NCBI GenBank assembly: GCA_963757265.1 | Contig: CAVWRA010000002.1 | Location: forward strand, 1 to 42,932 | DNA from: CAIVVT01 sp963757265 | GTDB lineage: Bacteria; Acidobacteriota; Terriglobia; Bryobacterales; Bryobacteraceae | Length of the DNA stretch: 42,932 bases | Reading direction: 5' to 3' | In this document: in pieces, positions 7,890 to 17,421 of the stretch | Position numbering within the stretch: the first letter of the stretch is position 1 | Layout: each line of letters starts with the position of its first letter | Translations under genes and position numbers: made by a program | The notes under the pieces: generated by a model | Databases searched by the model: none | Seen by the model: only the letters and a program-made list of their open reading frames with translations | Told to the model about the DNA's origin: nothing

Positions 7890-8828
7890 ATGCGAGTGCC
7901 AGAACCATCGCCGCCGGATATCTCTCGCCGCGCCAGCAGATCTGCGATGCTTCTGCTCAAGGCGCTGCCGCGAATGTTTAGGGAAGCATCGAGCGAATGG
8001 TTCAACGATAATGCTCCGCGCCTTGGCGCTGCGGTCGCCTTTTATACACTGCTGTCCCTGGCGCCCGTTATTCTTATCGCCGTCGCTGCGGCCGCTGTTG
8101 TTTATGGGCAATCGGCCGCGGAAGGCCGTCTGGCATCGGAGATCCGAGATGTGGCCGGGCCTGACGCAGCACGGACAATTCAGGAAATCATCAGCGGCGC
8201 CTACACGCCCCGGACAGGCTTGATTGCGACTTTGCTCGGCCTGGCGACCTTGGCATTTGGCGCCTCTTCCGTGTTCGTGGAGTTGCGCGACGCGATGAAC
8301 ACAATCTGGCATGTTGCTCCCCCCGACCGAATCAGCGCCGCCACTGTTATTCGTCTGATCAGGGATCGCTTCTATTCCTTCGCGACGGTGCTGGGTGCAG
8401 GTTTTCTGCTGCTGGTTTCTCTCCTGTTGAATGCCTGGATCGCGGCTATGAGAATCGATGTGCCGCCGCCTGTCTCGTTCATGATTCTCTATCTGCTGAT
8501 AGCGGTGTTGTTCGCGGCCCTCTACAAGATCATTCCCGAAGTTTCATTGAAGTGGAGCGACGTCGCCGCTGGAGCCATGGTCGCGTCCTTGCTGTTTATG
8601 GTTGGCAAGCAAATCATGGGGCTGTACTTCGCGCATCCGAGTTTCGGGTCAACCTATAGTGCTGCCGGCTCACCGATTGTCGTGTTGCTGTGGGTATACT
8701 ACTCGGCGCAGTTGTTCTTTTGGGGCGCTGAGTTCAGCAAGGTGTACACGAGGAGGATGGGATCCCAACGCGACCAATTCCACGCAATGGTGTCGGATAA
8801 TAAGCCGAGCGATGTGAACAGATGTTGA
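7890..8828 (+). CDS. YihY/virulence factor BrkB family membrane protein
   Basis: This 312-residue protein has the family's normal length and about six hydrophobic segments. Recognisable motifs are AAVAFYTLLSLAPVILI in the first helix, SSVFVELRDAMNTIW after the second, FYSFATVLGAGFLLLVSLL, ALYKIIPEV, a G-Y segment GSTYSAAGSPIVVLLWVYYS and FFWGAEFSKVY at the end. These proteins (often misnamed ribonuclease BN) are integral inner-membrane proteins of unknown transport role. The ATG at 7890 was chosen because the frame and residue pattern start there; the ribosome site is weak. No partner gene is adjacent. Confidence 0.88.
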   Translation: MRVPEPSPPDISRRASRSAMLLLKALPRMFREASSEWFNDNAPRLGAAVAFYTLLSLAPVILIAVAAAAVVYGQSAAEGRLASEIRDVAGPDAARTIQEIISGAYTPRTGLIATLLGLATLAFGASSVFVELRDAMNTIWHVAPPDRISAATVIRLIRDRFYSFATVLGAGFLLLVSLLLNAWIAAMRIDVPPPVSFMILYLLIAVLFAALYKIIPEVSLKWSDVAAGAMVASLLFMVGKQIMGLYFAHPSFGSTYSAAGSPIVVLLWVYYSAQLFFWGAEFSKVYTRRMGSQRDQFHAMVSDNKPSDVNRC

Positions 8829-9247
8829 GCGACGCTCTGGAAGACCGGCTATACACGCAGCTGGAAGGAGACCGAGCGAGTTCAAACAGGGTATGACTCC
8901 CGGGCTTTGGGTGTCTCCGAAAGGGCTTACAGGCTCGCCCAGGCAACTTGGCGCGCGGGCTTCGAAATCCGGATCTGTTCACTCAGTTTAATAAGTCCTG
9001 GCAAGAGGGTAGCTGCGACGCCTCGCATCCGCCTCCGAGTGCCTGGATCAAGGAGCTCACTATCGCGATGCTGGAGTGGTTGTGCGCGAAAGACGCGCAG
9101 GCAGAGAACGGACGAAGGGGGCGGCTCTAGTCCGCCCTCAGACCACGTCCGCGCCGCACTCCGACAGTAGTCCTCGCAAGACGGACCGCTGGCAGCGGCT
9201 CTCGCTCTCATAGCAGCAGCCAGCGACCGATTCGTCTGACCCGCGCG
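8829..9247 (+). other. Gap of about 420 bases, no gene supported
   Basis: This stretch lies between two convergent genes (YihY/BrkB on the plus strand, aldehyde dehydrogenase on the minus strand). Several short frames exist but none shows protein-like motifs, and I found no clear terminator hairpin. Confidence 0.4.
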
Positions 9248-10726
9248 TTACAGCTTAACAGTGACTGTTTTCACTTCCGTATACTGCTGCAGGCCATACT
9301 CGCCGAGTTCTCGTCCAAGGCCAGACTGCTTGAAGCCTCCGAACGGAGCCGCGGCGTCGAAAACGTCATAGCAGTTCACCCACACCGTGCCGGCGCGGAC
9401 GTTGTGGGCAATCGCGTGAGCCTTGGTGATATCACGGGTCCACACCGCCGCCGCGAGGCCGTATATCGACTTGTTTGCCCGCTCGATGACTTCGTCGAGA
9501 TCCTTGAATTTGATAATGCTCATGACCGGTCCGAAGATCTCTTCCTGGGCGATCTTCATGCTGTCCTTCACATCCGCGAACACCGTAGGTTCGATGAAGT
9601 AGCCGCGATCACCGACACGCTTGCCACCACACAGCAGCGATGCGCCCTCGCGCTTGCCTGCTTCGATGTAGGACATCACTTTCTCGAACTGAACATCGTC
9701 GACTTGCGGCCCCTGCTCGGTTGCCTGGTCGAACGGATCTCCAACGGTTCGCTTCTTTGCCCTGGCGACACTCTTCTCAACAAACTGGTCATAGGCCTTC
9801 TCTTCTACGAAGAGCCGGGAACCCGCGCAACAGCATTGCCCCTGATTGAAGAAGAGGGCGAAATGGCTACCCTCTATTGCCTGGTCCATGTCGGCGTCGG
9901 CGAACACGATGTTGGGACTTTTGCCGCCCAGTTCGAGAGTCACTCGTTTCAGATTGGAGTCCGCGGCGGCCCGCATGATCAAATGGCCCACTTCCGTTGA
10001 GCCCGTAAACGCCACCTTATCGATGTCCATATGGTTGGCGATTGCACCGCCCGCTGTGGGGCCATAACCGGGAAGGATGTTCACTACTCCAGGCGGGAAG
10101 CCGGCTGCAACAATCAGTTCGCCGACTCTGAGGGCCGTGAGAGGAGTCTGCTCCGCCGGTTTGAGGAGCACCGTATTGCCCGCCGCCAGCGCAGGACCCA
10201 GCTTCCAGGCCTGCATCAGCAACGGGAAGTTCCAGGGAATGATCTGTCCCACGACGCCCACTGGCTCGTGTCTCGTATAGCAGAAGTAGTCGCCTGAAAT
10301 GGGAATGGTCTTACCCTGTATCTTGTCTGCCCAGCCGGCATAGTAGCGGTAGCAGGCGATCGTCAGGGGTAAGTCCGCGGCGCGCGCCACGGCAACCGGT
10401 TTGCCGTTGTCCAGAGTTTCAAGCTTCGCGAGCTCGTCTGCGTTCTGTTCAATCAGATCGGCCAGCCGATAAAGTAAGCGGCCTCGCTCTGACGCGGACG
10501 TTTTGCGCCAGGGCCCGTGTTCAAAAGCTCGCCGGGCCGCCTTAACCGCTTTGTCAACGTCCGCGGCGTCGGCTTCGGCCACCTGGGCGATTTCCTCCCC
10601 TGTCGCAGGATTGATGTTTGGAAATGTCTTACCCGACTCGCTCTCAACCCATTCATTGTCGATCAGCAGCCGGACGGTCATTGGTGCGGCCGATTTCTCG
10701 CTGGCGGGCGACGCTAAAGATGCCAT
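9248..10726 (-). CDS. NAD(P)-dependent aldehyde dehydrogenase
   Basis: A complete 492-residue aldehyde dehydrogenase of the ALDH1/2-like class. The ATG has AGGAG 9 nt upstream. Family signatures in order: WNFPLLMQAWKLGPALAAGN and KPAEQTPL (cofactor binding), FTGSTEVG, the catalytic-base motif LELGGKSPNIV, the nucleophile motif GQCCCAGSR at about residue 300, EEIFGPVMS, and PFGGFKQSGLGRELG near the C-terminus. It oxidises an aldehyde to the acid in the cytoplasm. The class includes enzymes for acetaldehyde, phenylacetaldehyde, betaine aldehyde and others, and the sequence alone does not decide among them. It is transcribed alone, away from the upstream region. Confidence 0.95.
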   Translation of the reverse strand: MASLASPASEKSAAPMTVRLLIDNEWVESESGKTFPNINPATGEEIAQVAEADAADVDKAVKAARRAFEHGPWRKTSASERGRLLYRLADLIEQNADELAKLETLDNGKPVAVARAADLPLTIACYRYYAGWADKIQGKTIPISGDYFCYTRHEPVGVVGQIIPWNFPLLMQAWKLGPALAAGNTVLLKPAEQTPLTALRVGELIVAAGFPPGVVNILPGYGPTAGGAIANHMDIDKVAFTGSTEVGHLIMRAAADSNLKRVTLELGGKSPNIVFADADMDQAIEGSHFALFFNQGQCCCAGSRLFVEEKAYDQFVEKSVARAKKRTVGDPFDQATEQGPQVDDVQFEKVMSYIEAGKREGASLLCGGKRVGDRGYFIEPTVFADVKDSMKIAQEEIFGPVMSIIKFKDLDEVIERANKSIYGLAAAVWTRDITKAHAIAHNVRAGTVWVNCYDVFDAAAPFGGFKQSGLGRELGEYGLQQYTEVKTVTVKL

Positions 10727-11000
10727 ACGCTGGTTCTCCTTTCCATTGATGACCCCTATCCACTGGTTGCCACGAGATCGAGATCGATCCCATTCTTAAC
10801 GCAACTTTCCATTTTGGATCCCGCGCTGAATAGTGTACACCCAGCCACCATCATTTGAACCTGCGAGCTGCAGTTTTTCCCTCCGGGAGCCATCTTCGCC
10901 CCCAAGGCGCGGTTGTCGTTCTGCAGGAACAATCCAAAACAAGAAGATCCTGTCTTTTCAGCGCATTGCACGGACAGCTCGCCGGGCCTCACCTCCGGTT

Positions 11001-11363
11001 CGCCCCGATTTCGCTGCGTCTATCGCCTGCTTCTACGCCGTCGGCGCCGGCAACGCCTCGGTCTGGATCGGTTCGCGACATCTGCGGCTTTCCCCCAGCA
11101 CCGCGCTGCTCATCGCGGAAAAGGCAGATCCGGCCCATGTGGCGCTGGAAGCGAAGGGGGCCCTGGGATTCTGGCTGCTGGCCGCTCCGCGTTTCGATGC
11201 CGCGGGGCGGCTGTGGGATGACCATGGCCCCATTGCCGGATAGGCGCGTGTACTTGAGTTTCTCAAGTTCGGTGCCGCGGATGCCATTTTCGATGGAGTC
11301 TACGCCAACCAGGAGGAGGAATACGCCGATACTCAACAGCTTGTCGCGGTATCGGCGCCTTAA
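11001..11363 (+). pseudogene. Possible decayed gene with an in-frame amber codon
   Basis: In one plus-strand frame the sequence looks protein-coding (high third-position GC, balanced residues) from about 11001: ACFYAVGAGNASVWIGSRHL, LSPSTALLIAEKADPAH, ALGFWLLAAPRFDAAGRLW. It hits TAG at 11241-11243. The same frame continues in equally protein-like style (LEFLKFGAADAIFDGVYANQ, EEEYADTQQLVAV) to TAA at 11361. No convincing start codon precedes it. The most economical reading is a gene remnant with a nonsense mutation and lost 5' end. I do not recognise the family. The rest of the 10,727-11,599 gap shows nothing. Confidence 0.3.
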
Positions 11364-11599
11364 GGCCGTTCGTCCCCGGCAAGAAACCAGAGCGGAATGC
11401 GGCGCTAATCAGTTCTTGGTGATGTGTAACGATGGCGCGTGCAAGCGCAGCCGGCGGACCAGGCCATGACCGCAGACAGCGAACCGAGGAATTGTTACCG
11501 ATAGCACCAGATATCGGTGCGCTTGATGTCAGCTCAGTGGACTTGATCGCAAAGGTCCGTGTCTTGTGATGATGAATCCCCTCAGCGGGATTGGAGAGA

Positions 11600-14491
11600 A
11601 TGAGGACATTCGCGATGCTCCTTTCACCCGCCCTCAGACCACTAATAGTTGTGGCTGCCGCACTGTCCGCCACTCTCTCCGGCCAGCAGCCCGATGGCAC
11701 GCCCCTCCGCCCCTGCGAGGGAAACGGAGCTCTGATGCGGTGGCGGAACAAGCCCGTTCATCAATCCCGCCTCCTCGACGACATGGAGAGTCTCAGCACG
11801 TGGTCCTTTACAGGACGCGGCGAAATGGCGTTGTCCGCGGAGCCCAAGCGGAGCGGCGATCACTCGCTGCGCTTGAGTTCTGCGACGGGCGAGGCCACCA
11901 TTGGCGGCGAGGGCGAATGGGCCGACCTTGTGGCGACGCGAAAGTTCGCCGGCGAAAACTGGGGCGCGTTCAATCGCCTTTCGCTGTGGGTTTATCCCGA
12001 CATCGAAGGCGCGCCGGCCATCTCGTGCTCGCTGATGCTCCACAACGACGGCGCGCACAAACTGCCCGACCGGTACAACGAAGGCCGGAACGAGTCCATC
12101 CCGCTCGTGAACCACGAATGGAACCACGTCGTCTGGGAGATCGCTCCGCTCGACCGTGACAGAATCACCGCGCTCGACTTCGCTTACAGTCTTCCGAAGA
12201 AACTGCCTGACCCCGGTGATCGCACCGTCCTGTACCTCGACCAACTGGAGTTACAACTGGTCGATGCCGACTACACCGAGGGCTGGGAAGTGGCGCCCGG
12301 CAGGATCGCCTTCAGCGGCAGCGGGTACTCGATCGGGGCCTCCAAGTCGGCGCTGGCCAGCGACCTGCCCGCCGGCGACTTCAGCGTCCTGCGACAGGAC
12401 ACCGGCGAACCTGTCCTGACCAGGCCGGCAAGTGCCATTGCCACACCGCTGGGCAGTTTCCAAGTGCTCGATTTCTCCGAAATCCGCGCTCCGGGCGCAT
12501 ATCTTCTCAAGACGAAAAATGGCCTGACCAGGCCGTTCCAGATCGCCGACAATCCCTGGCGCGACAGCATCTGGAAGGCGCTCAACTTCCTCTACAGCGA
12601 ACGCTGCGGCACCGTGATTCCCGGCCTGCACGGGATCTGTCACCAGGACTGTTACACCTCGCACGGCGCCCGGCGCATCGTCGTGAATGGCGGCTACCAC
12701 GACGCCGGGGACCTCAGCGCGACCGGCCATACGCCCGGCATGGTTTACGCCATGCTCTCGCTGGCCCAGCGGCTGCACGATCAGGGCCTGGAGCCGGCCC
12801 TGGAAAAACGTTTGCTCGAAGAGGCCAGATGGGGCCTGAACTGGGTCCTCAAGACGCGCTTTGGCGATGGATATCGCAGCACCGGACAACTCATCAGCTA
12901 CTGGACCAATGGCATCATGGGAGACGCTGACGACCGTCACGGCGAGGCCGTGAACGATCCCGAGTGGAACTTCCGTGTCGCCGGCGTCGAGGCCCTGGCC
13001 GCGCGCGTGTTCAACCAGAGCGATCCGGAGTTGGCGCACCGCAGTCTGGCCATAGCGAAAGAGGATTGGCAATTCGCCGTGCAGGGCCTGGAGACGGCGG
13101 CGCCGATGCGGCCGGCCTACGGCCAACGCGACGAACTCGAGCGCGACTCGCTGGGCGCGCTGGCTTCGGTCAACCTGTACGAGGCCACCGGCGACCGCCG
13201 CTACGCGGAAGAGGCGTTTCGCCTGGCGCGGTTCATTGTGGCCTCACAGGAGCGCAAACTGCAACCCTGGACCATCCCGCTGGCCGGCTTCTTCTACACC
13301 AGCCCGCGCCGCGACGCACTCTTCCAGCGATTTCACGTGGGCGAGGAGCAGGCGCCCATCGTCGCGCTGGCCCGCCTGTGTGAGGCGTTTCCGGACCACG
13401 CGGATTGGATGCAGTGGTACTCCGCCCTGGTGCTGCACTCGCAGTACTATTTGAAACGCGCGGCTCAGGTGAATCAGCCCTACGGCGTCCTGCCCGCCGC
13501 CATCTATCGCGAGCGCGATGGCCGGATGGCCGCCGGCAAGCAAGACTGGACGCCTCTGCGCGCGGCGGACGCCGACGCCTATCTGGCCGAGGTGCGGCAG
13601 GGTGTTCCATTGGGCGGCGACTACTACCTGCGGCGCTTTCCCGTGTGGTTCGATTTCCGCGGCAATTTCAGCGTCCTGCTCTCGCAGGCCAAGGCGCTCT
13701 CCACGGCGGCACGCGTGCGTGGCGACCTGGCCGGCGTCGATCTGGCCGAGCAGCAGGCGCAGTGGGTCGTCGGCCGCAATCCTTTCGCCGCCAGCATCAT
13801 GTACGGCGAGGGCTATGACTGGACGCCCTTGTACGCCGTGCGTTCCGGGCAAATGACCGGAGCGCTGCCCGTCGGCATCGAAACCAAGGGTTTCCGCGAC
13901 GTGCCCTATTGGCCGCATCAAATCTGCTGGACCTATAAAGAGGTCTGGACACATCCTGTCGGCCGCTGGATCTGGCTGATGCAGGATCTGGCCGGCCCGG
14001 CAGTGCTCACGGGCTTAACCTCCCCTGAGGCTCGCGCGGCGATTCAGTTTCGCGAAACGACGACCGGTGCTGCGACGCAGGCGATGCCGGTTCACGGCGC
14101 CTTCAGAGTCTCGCTCGCCGCCGGCCGCTACTCCGTCCAGCAAGGTGGAGCTCAATCGCACCTCACCGTGCTCCCAGGCGGCCTGTATGCTTTGGACCTG
14201 CGGCCCGAACGGTCGCTCAGCTTTGAGGCAACGGCGGCTGCTCCCACTCCTGATGGCGCGCTCACGCTGCGCGTGGACGCGCATGGCTCCGGCAAGCACA
14301 CATTCACGCTGCGCACTGACAACCTTCACATCCCTTCGGCCACGGCGACCGTTGACCTCGAAGCGGGCGTGGCGAAGCACATCGTCTGGCCCGCGCACAT
14401 CGAGGATCAGGGGACGCCCTGGATAGCCGTCGTGATCGCTGACGGCCAACTGAGCACGAAGCAGGAGTTGACCAGCGTGTATTTCCACTAG
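11600..14491 (+). CDS. Secreted glycoside hydrolase family 9 protein (CelD_N type)
   Basis: The product is about 963 residues with a signal peptide (LLSPALRPLIVVAAALSATL). Domains in order: a beta-sandwich, carbohydrate-binding-like region at about 50-230; a CelD_N Ig-like domain at about 235-320 (VLDFSEIRAPGAYLL is typical); a GH9 (alpha/alpha)6 catalytic domain at about 330-810; and a beta-rich C-terminal module. The GH9 signature GGYHDAGD, with the nucleophile-activating Asp, is present. WVVGRNPFAASIMYGEGYDW and WTYKEVW, the latter probably holding the acid Glu, mark the end of the catalytic domain. GH9 enzymes mostly cut beta-1,4-glucans outside the cell, but this divergent type may act on other plant or microbial glycans. 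ATGs at 11600 or 11615 are both possible starts. Confidence 0.9.
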   Translation: MRTFAMLLSPALRPLIVVAAALSATLSGQQPDGTPLRPCEGNGALMRWRNKPVHQSRLLDDMESLSTWSFTGRGEMALSAEPKRSGDHSLRLSSATGEATIGGEGEWADLVATRKFAGENWGAFNRLSLWVYPDIEGAPAISCSLMLHNDGAHKLPDRYNEGRNESIPLVNHEWNHVVWEIAPLDRDRITALDFAYSLPKKLPDPGDRTVLYLDQLELQLVDADYTEGWEVAPGRIAFSGSGYSIGASKSALASDLPAGDFSVLRQDTGEPVLTRPASAIATPLGSFQVLDFSEIRAPGAYLLKTKNGLTRPFQIADNPWRDSIWKALNFLYSERCGTVIPGLHGICHQDCYTSHGARRIVVNGGYHDAGDLSATGHTPGMVYAMLSLAQRLHDQGLEPALEKRLLEEARWGLNWVLKTRFGDGYRSTGQLISYWTNGIMGDADDRHGEAVNDPEWNFRVAGVEALAARVFNQSDPELAHRSLAIAKEDWQFAVQGLETAAPMRPAYGQRDELERDSLGALASVNLYEATGDRRYAEEAFRLARFIVASQERKLQPWTIPLAGFFYTSPRRDALFQRFHVGEEQAPIVALARLCEAFPDHADWMQWYSALVLHSQYYLKRAAQVNQPYGVLPAAIYRERDGRMAAGKQDWTPLRAADADAYLAEVRQGVPLGGDYYLRRFPVWFDFRGNFSVLLSQAKALSTAARVRGDLAGVDLAEQQAQWVVGRNPFAASIMYGEGYDWTPLYAVRSGQMTGALPVGIETKGFRDVPYWPHQICWTYKEVWTHPVGRWIWLMQDLAGPAVLTGLTSPEARAAIQFRETTTGAATQAMPVHGAFRVSLAAGRYSVQQGGAQSHLTVLPGGLYALDLRPERSLSFEATAAAPTPDGALTLRVDAHGSGKHTFTLRTDNLHIPSATATVDLEAGVAKHIVWPAHIEDQGTPWIAVVIADGQLSTKQELTSVYFH

Positions 14492-14529
14492 TGTCCCGAG
14501 TCATTAATTCGCCACAGAAATGCGTACTG

Positions 14530-14570
14530 GTGGGGCAGACCCAGTGGGGCAGACCGCCAGGTCTGCGGCC
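14530..14570 (+). repeat. Short palindromic GGGGCAGACC repeat
   Basis: GTGGGGCAGACC occurs twice in tandem (from 14530 and 14544). The second copy continues into an inverted partner, CAGACC at 14550-14555 and GGTCTG at 14560-14565. It lies in the 220-base gap between the GH9 gene and the nucleotidyltransferase gene and looks like a dispersed intergenic repeat. Confidence 0.45.
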
Positions 14571-14710
14571 GGCGTCCTCGTCGGCCTTTCGCTTGCTTTC
14601 GGGAGCCGGACGTGGAGTGCGCTCGGAGGATCGAGACTTGGTGGTTCTTGATAAGCTGAGCCCAATCCAGGAGCCAAAATGGAAATCCTGGGTGATATTG
14701 GTATTGGGGC

Positions 14711-16066
14711 ATGCGGTGGAAATCCAAAGTCCGGTACTTCCTGGCATGGAGTTCGATTCCTCCCTGCCTGGCTTTGTACCGTTGGCTCTACCGCGTCGCC
14801 ATCTGGATTGCAGTGCAGGCCTTCCGCCGCTGCCCCGGGATCGTGGCCGTTTATCTATGCCGCGGAGGCGCAAAGAAGGAGATCACGCCGGGCGTCAGCG
14901 ACATCGATTTCATTCTGATCGTGGGCCCGGATGCGGCTGAACGGAAACAGGCCGAACGCGTTTTCAGCCGGCTTCAGACCCTCTCTTGCGGATTGATCCC
15001 CTACCACCATACGTTCGTGCTGGACGAGCTCGAACTGCACTTCCTGTGGCGCACCACGCCTGTCCGCCGCTACCTGTTCGAGGAAGGCAAGGCGACCTGG
15101 CTGCTAGTGCACGGGAGAGACGTGAGGAGTTCTCTGCCGCAGATGACCGAACTGGAGCGCAGCGCCTCCTGCTTCGCCTATATGAACTACTGGTGGGCCG
15201 AGTTTGCCGATCATCTGCTGCAGAACGAGAACTGCCGCCGCGATCCCATCCTGCGTCGCTCCGTCTGCTTCAAGGCGGTGGCTGATGTGGCCAACGCTCT
15301 GCACGCCCTTCGGACGGGCGAGTTCTGCTATTCGCGCAGCGAAGCCTTGGGACGCGAGGACACGCCGCTGTGTCGCCGACTCCAGAGAGCCTCGGCGTCA
15401 CGCATTCCCAGTCGCGATCCCGCCCTCGAGGAAGAAGTGTACCGTTATCTCCTGAAGGCTTTTCTGGACCTGTGGGACACATTCCGCCGGCGCCCCTTCC
15501 TGCTGGTCTATGACGGGGTTGCTCAGACCGTTGAGCCCGCGACCACACAGACCGAAGCGGAGCTGGCACAATCGCCATTTGTCGAAATCCGCAGCTATCT
15601 GGCTGAGGTCTGGGGGCCGAGATGCCTGGCTACGCATCTCCTCAGGAGCGCCTTCTATCCGCTCGACTGCAGCCTGCTGGTGATCGACGGAGACCGCGCC
15701 AACCCTCCCGCCCTGGCCGATCTGGAGCGCTTGCTGGCTGTGGGCGAGCGCGCCGGCACGAGCCCGCGCGCGCCATACGTCGTGCTGCGCCTGGGCGAAG
15801 TGGGATTCCCATTGACGCCATTCATTCCGCGAGACTTCCATCGCGGGGTTCTGACTCCGGCCACGGCCCCTGATGTTTTCCTGCAACTCGGCGTGGCGCC
15901 CGTCTACTGGACCGGCCACACCCAGTGGTTCCTGGGCCAATGGGACAGCAATCGGCAATGGCTGGAGGCGACCTCGCCCAAGCAGCGCCAGTTGGAGGCG
16001 ATCGCCCGTTCCGCGGCCGCCGGCCACGTGCACTACCCGCTGCCCCTTGCGGAGATCGTCGCGTGA
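14711..16066 (+). CDS. Nucleotidyltransferase-fold protein, first gene of a sugar/kinase cassette
   Basis: The 451-residue product has a hydrophobic or amphipathic N-terminus. At about residues 45-75 it has a minimal nucleotidyltransferase motif, VYLCRGGAKKEITPGVSDID, followed by FILIVG: a glycine pair, a spacer and the DxD metal-binding pair of the pol-beta superfamily (the usual GS is GG here). The remaining 370 residues are mainly helical and I do not recognise them. Related enzymes transfer NMP groups to small molecules, peptides or proteins. Its stop codon overlaps the GTG start of the next gene by 4 nt, so it is translated with the three genes that follow. Substrate unknown; fold assignment is reasonable. 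Confidence 0.65.
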   Translation: MRWKSKVRYFLAWSSIPPCLALYRWLYRVAIWIAVQAFRRCPGIVAVYLCRGGAKKEITPGVSDIDFILIVGPDAAERKQAERVFSRLQTLSCGLIPYHHTFVLDELELHFLWRTTPVRRYLFEEGKATWLLVHGRDVRSSLPQMTELERSASCFAYMNYWWAEFADHLLQNENCRRDPILRRSVCFKAVADVANALHALRTGEFCYSRSEALGREDTPLCRRLQRASASRIPSRDPALEEEVYRYLLKAFLDLWDTFRRRPFLLVYDGVAQTVEPATTQTEAELAQSPFVEIRSYLAEVWGPRCLATHLLRSAFYPLDCSLLVIDGDRANPPALADLERLLAVGERAGTSPRAPYVVLRLGEVGFPLTPFIPRDFHRGVLTPATAPDVFLQLGVAPVYWTGHTQWFLGQWDSNRQWLEATSPKQRQLEAIARSAAAGHVHYPLPLAEIVA

Positions 16067-17421
16067 GCACGGGGCGCGAGGCTCGCCCGCTGACCATCGT
16101 ATTCGCGTTCCATCCCGGGGCCGGGCACATCAACAGCAGCCTCACTCTGGCGCGGCCCTTGCGTGAACGCGGCCATCGCATCGTTTACTACGCTCTGGCG
16201 GACGCCCGGCCTCTCGTGGTCGAGGCCGGCTTCGAGTTCGTCTCCTTCGCCGAGGAGATCGTGCCCGAGCACGGGCTTCACTCTTCTGCCCCGCGGGTCT
16301 CCTGGTGGCGGCAGCGTCTGGCGCAGGAGCGTCATTTCGCCGCCTTCCTGGGGCGCTGCGCCGACCGCACGATCGACCGCCAGTTGCAGGCCCTGAAGCC
16401 GGATCTGGTCGTCTGCGACAGCCTGGTCTGGTACATAGCTTTGCGCGCTCTGCGCCTTCGTCTGCCGACCGCGGGTGTATCGACCTCTCTCTGTGGCCCG
16501 CCGAATCCGCATTCTCCGCCGGTCGTGTACAGCCGCGTTCCGCGCGACTCCCCGTGGGGCCGAACCGTGGTGCGTGCCGACTGGGCGCGCATGCGCGTGG
16601 AGTATTTCTTCACGTGCTACCTTGCTTCGCTGCTCCTCGGCCGCTTCCGGACGCCCGCCCGTGTTCACCGCCTCACCAATGTCTACCGCAGACTGGCTCG
16701 TCAGGCTGGTGTGCCGTGCCGGGAAGGCGTTGACTACTGGTTCGGGGTCGCCGGACCGCACCTCATGCTGCCCGAGATCCTGCTCTGTCCCCGGTCCTTC
16801 GATCTCACTTCCGCGCCCGATATCGGGCGGCGCTACCTGGCTGGTGTGATCGATGGATTCCGCCCTGAGGACACCGGCCTTCTCGATCGTCTGGACCGCG
16901 GCAAACCTCTGGTCTATTGTTCCCTGGGATCGGATTCCCACCTCTACCCGCACTCCGCCCACTTTTTCGATACCGTGGCCGCAGCCAGCCGCTTGCGCCC
17001 CCAGTGGCAGTGGGTACTGAGCGTCGGGCCGCATGTTAACCCTGAACATTTCAGGGCGGGGGCGAACCTGGCCGTGGTCAAGTGGGCCCCGCAGATGGCC
17101 TTGTTGCGCAACGCTGCTGTCATGGTGACGCACGGCGGGTTGAACTCGGTGATGGAGTGCATCCACCTGGGCGTACCCATGGTGGTTGTGCCGGGGCTCC
17201 GCGATCAACCCGGCAACATGGTGCGCGCGGTGTCGCACGGCGTGGCGCTGGGGGCGGGCATGAGAGGGCTCCAGGCTCATCAACTGGCGGCCAAGGTGGC
17301 GTACGCTATGGGCAGCCAGGAGATGCGCCGCGCCCTCGCGCAGCTGCGGGCATCGATCGCCGCCGAAAGCGGGCTGCCGGCGGCGCTGGAACTGCTCGAA
17401 TCGCTGGCCGGGAAACCATGA
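16063..17421 (+). CDS. GT1 family (UGT/MGT-like) glycosyltransferase
   Basis: Translation starts at the GTG at 16063, overlapping the previous stop (GTGA). The 452-residue protein has the GT-B fold pattern of macrolide- and sterol-type UDP-glycosyltransferases. The N-terminal FAFHPGAGHINSSLTLARPL is the acceptor-side start with the conserved GH. The donor-binding C-terminal region has LVYCSLGSDSHLYP, VVKWAPQMALLRNA, THGGLNSVMECIHLGVPMVV and PGLRDQPGN, matching the family signature. It probably transfers a sugar to a lipid, polyketide-like or peptide acceptor in the cytoplasm. The next gene starts within its stop codon (ATGA). Donor and acceptor cannot be deduced. Confidence 0.88.
   Translation: MSTGREARPLTIVFAFHPGAGHINSSLTLARPLRERGHRIVYYALADARPLVVEAGFEFVSFAEEIVPEHGLHSSAPRVSWWRQRLAQERHFAAFLGRCADRTIDRQLQALKPDLVVCDSLVWYIALRALRLRLPTAGVSTSLCGPPNPHSPPVVYSRVPRDSPWGRTVVRADWARMRVEYFFTCYLASLLLGRFRTPARVHRLTNVYRRLARQAGVPCREGVDYWFGVAGPHLMLPEILLCPRSFDLTSAPDIGRRYLAGVIDGFRPEDTGLLDRLDRGKPLVYCSLGSDSHLYPHSAHFFDTVAAASRLRPQWQWVLSVGPHVNPEHFRAGANLAVVKWAPQMALLRNAAVMVTHGGLNSVMECIHLGVPMVVVPGLRDQPGNMVRAVSHGVALGAGMRGLQAHQLAAKVAYAMGSQEMRRALAQLRASIAAESGLPAALELLESLAGKP

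Noticed and set aside
14492..14710. Lasso- or RiPP-type precursor peptide before the nucleotidyltransferase gene
   Set aside because: No short frame with a ribosome site and leader-core pattern was found.
16033..17283. 416-codon open frame on the minus strand opposite the GT1 gene
   Set aside because: It is the shadow of a GC-rich gene; the plus-strand protein has clear family motifs and the minus frame has none.
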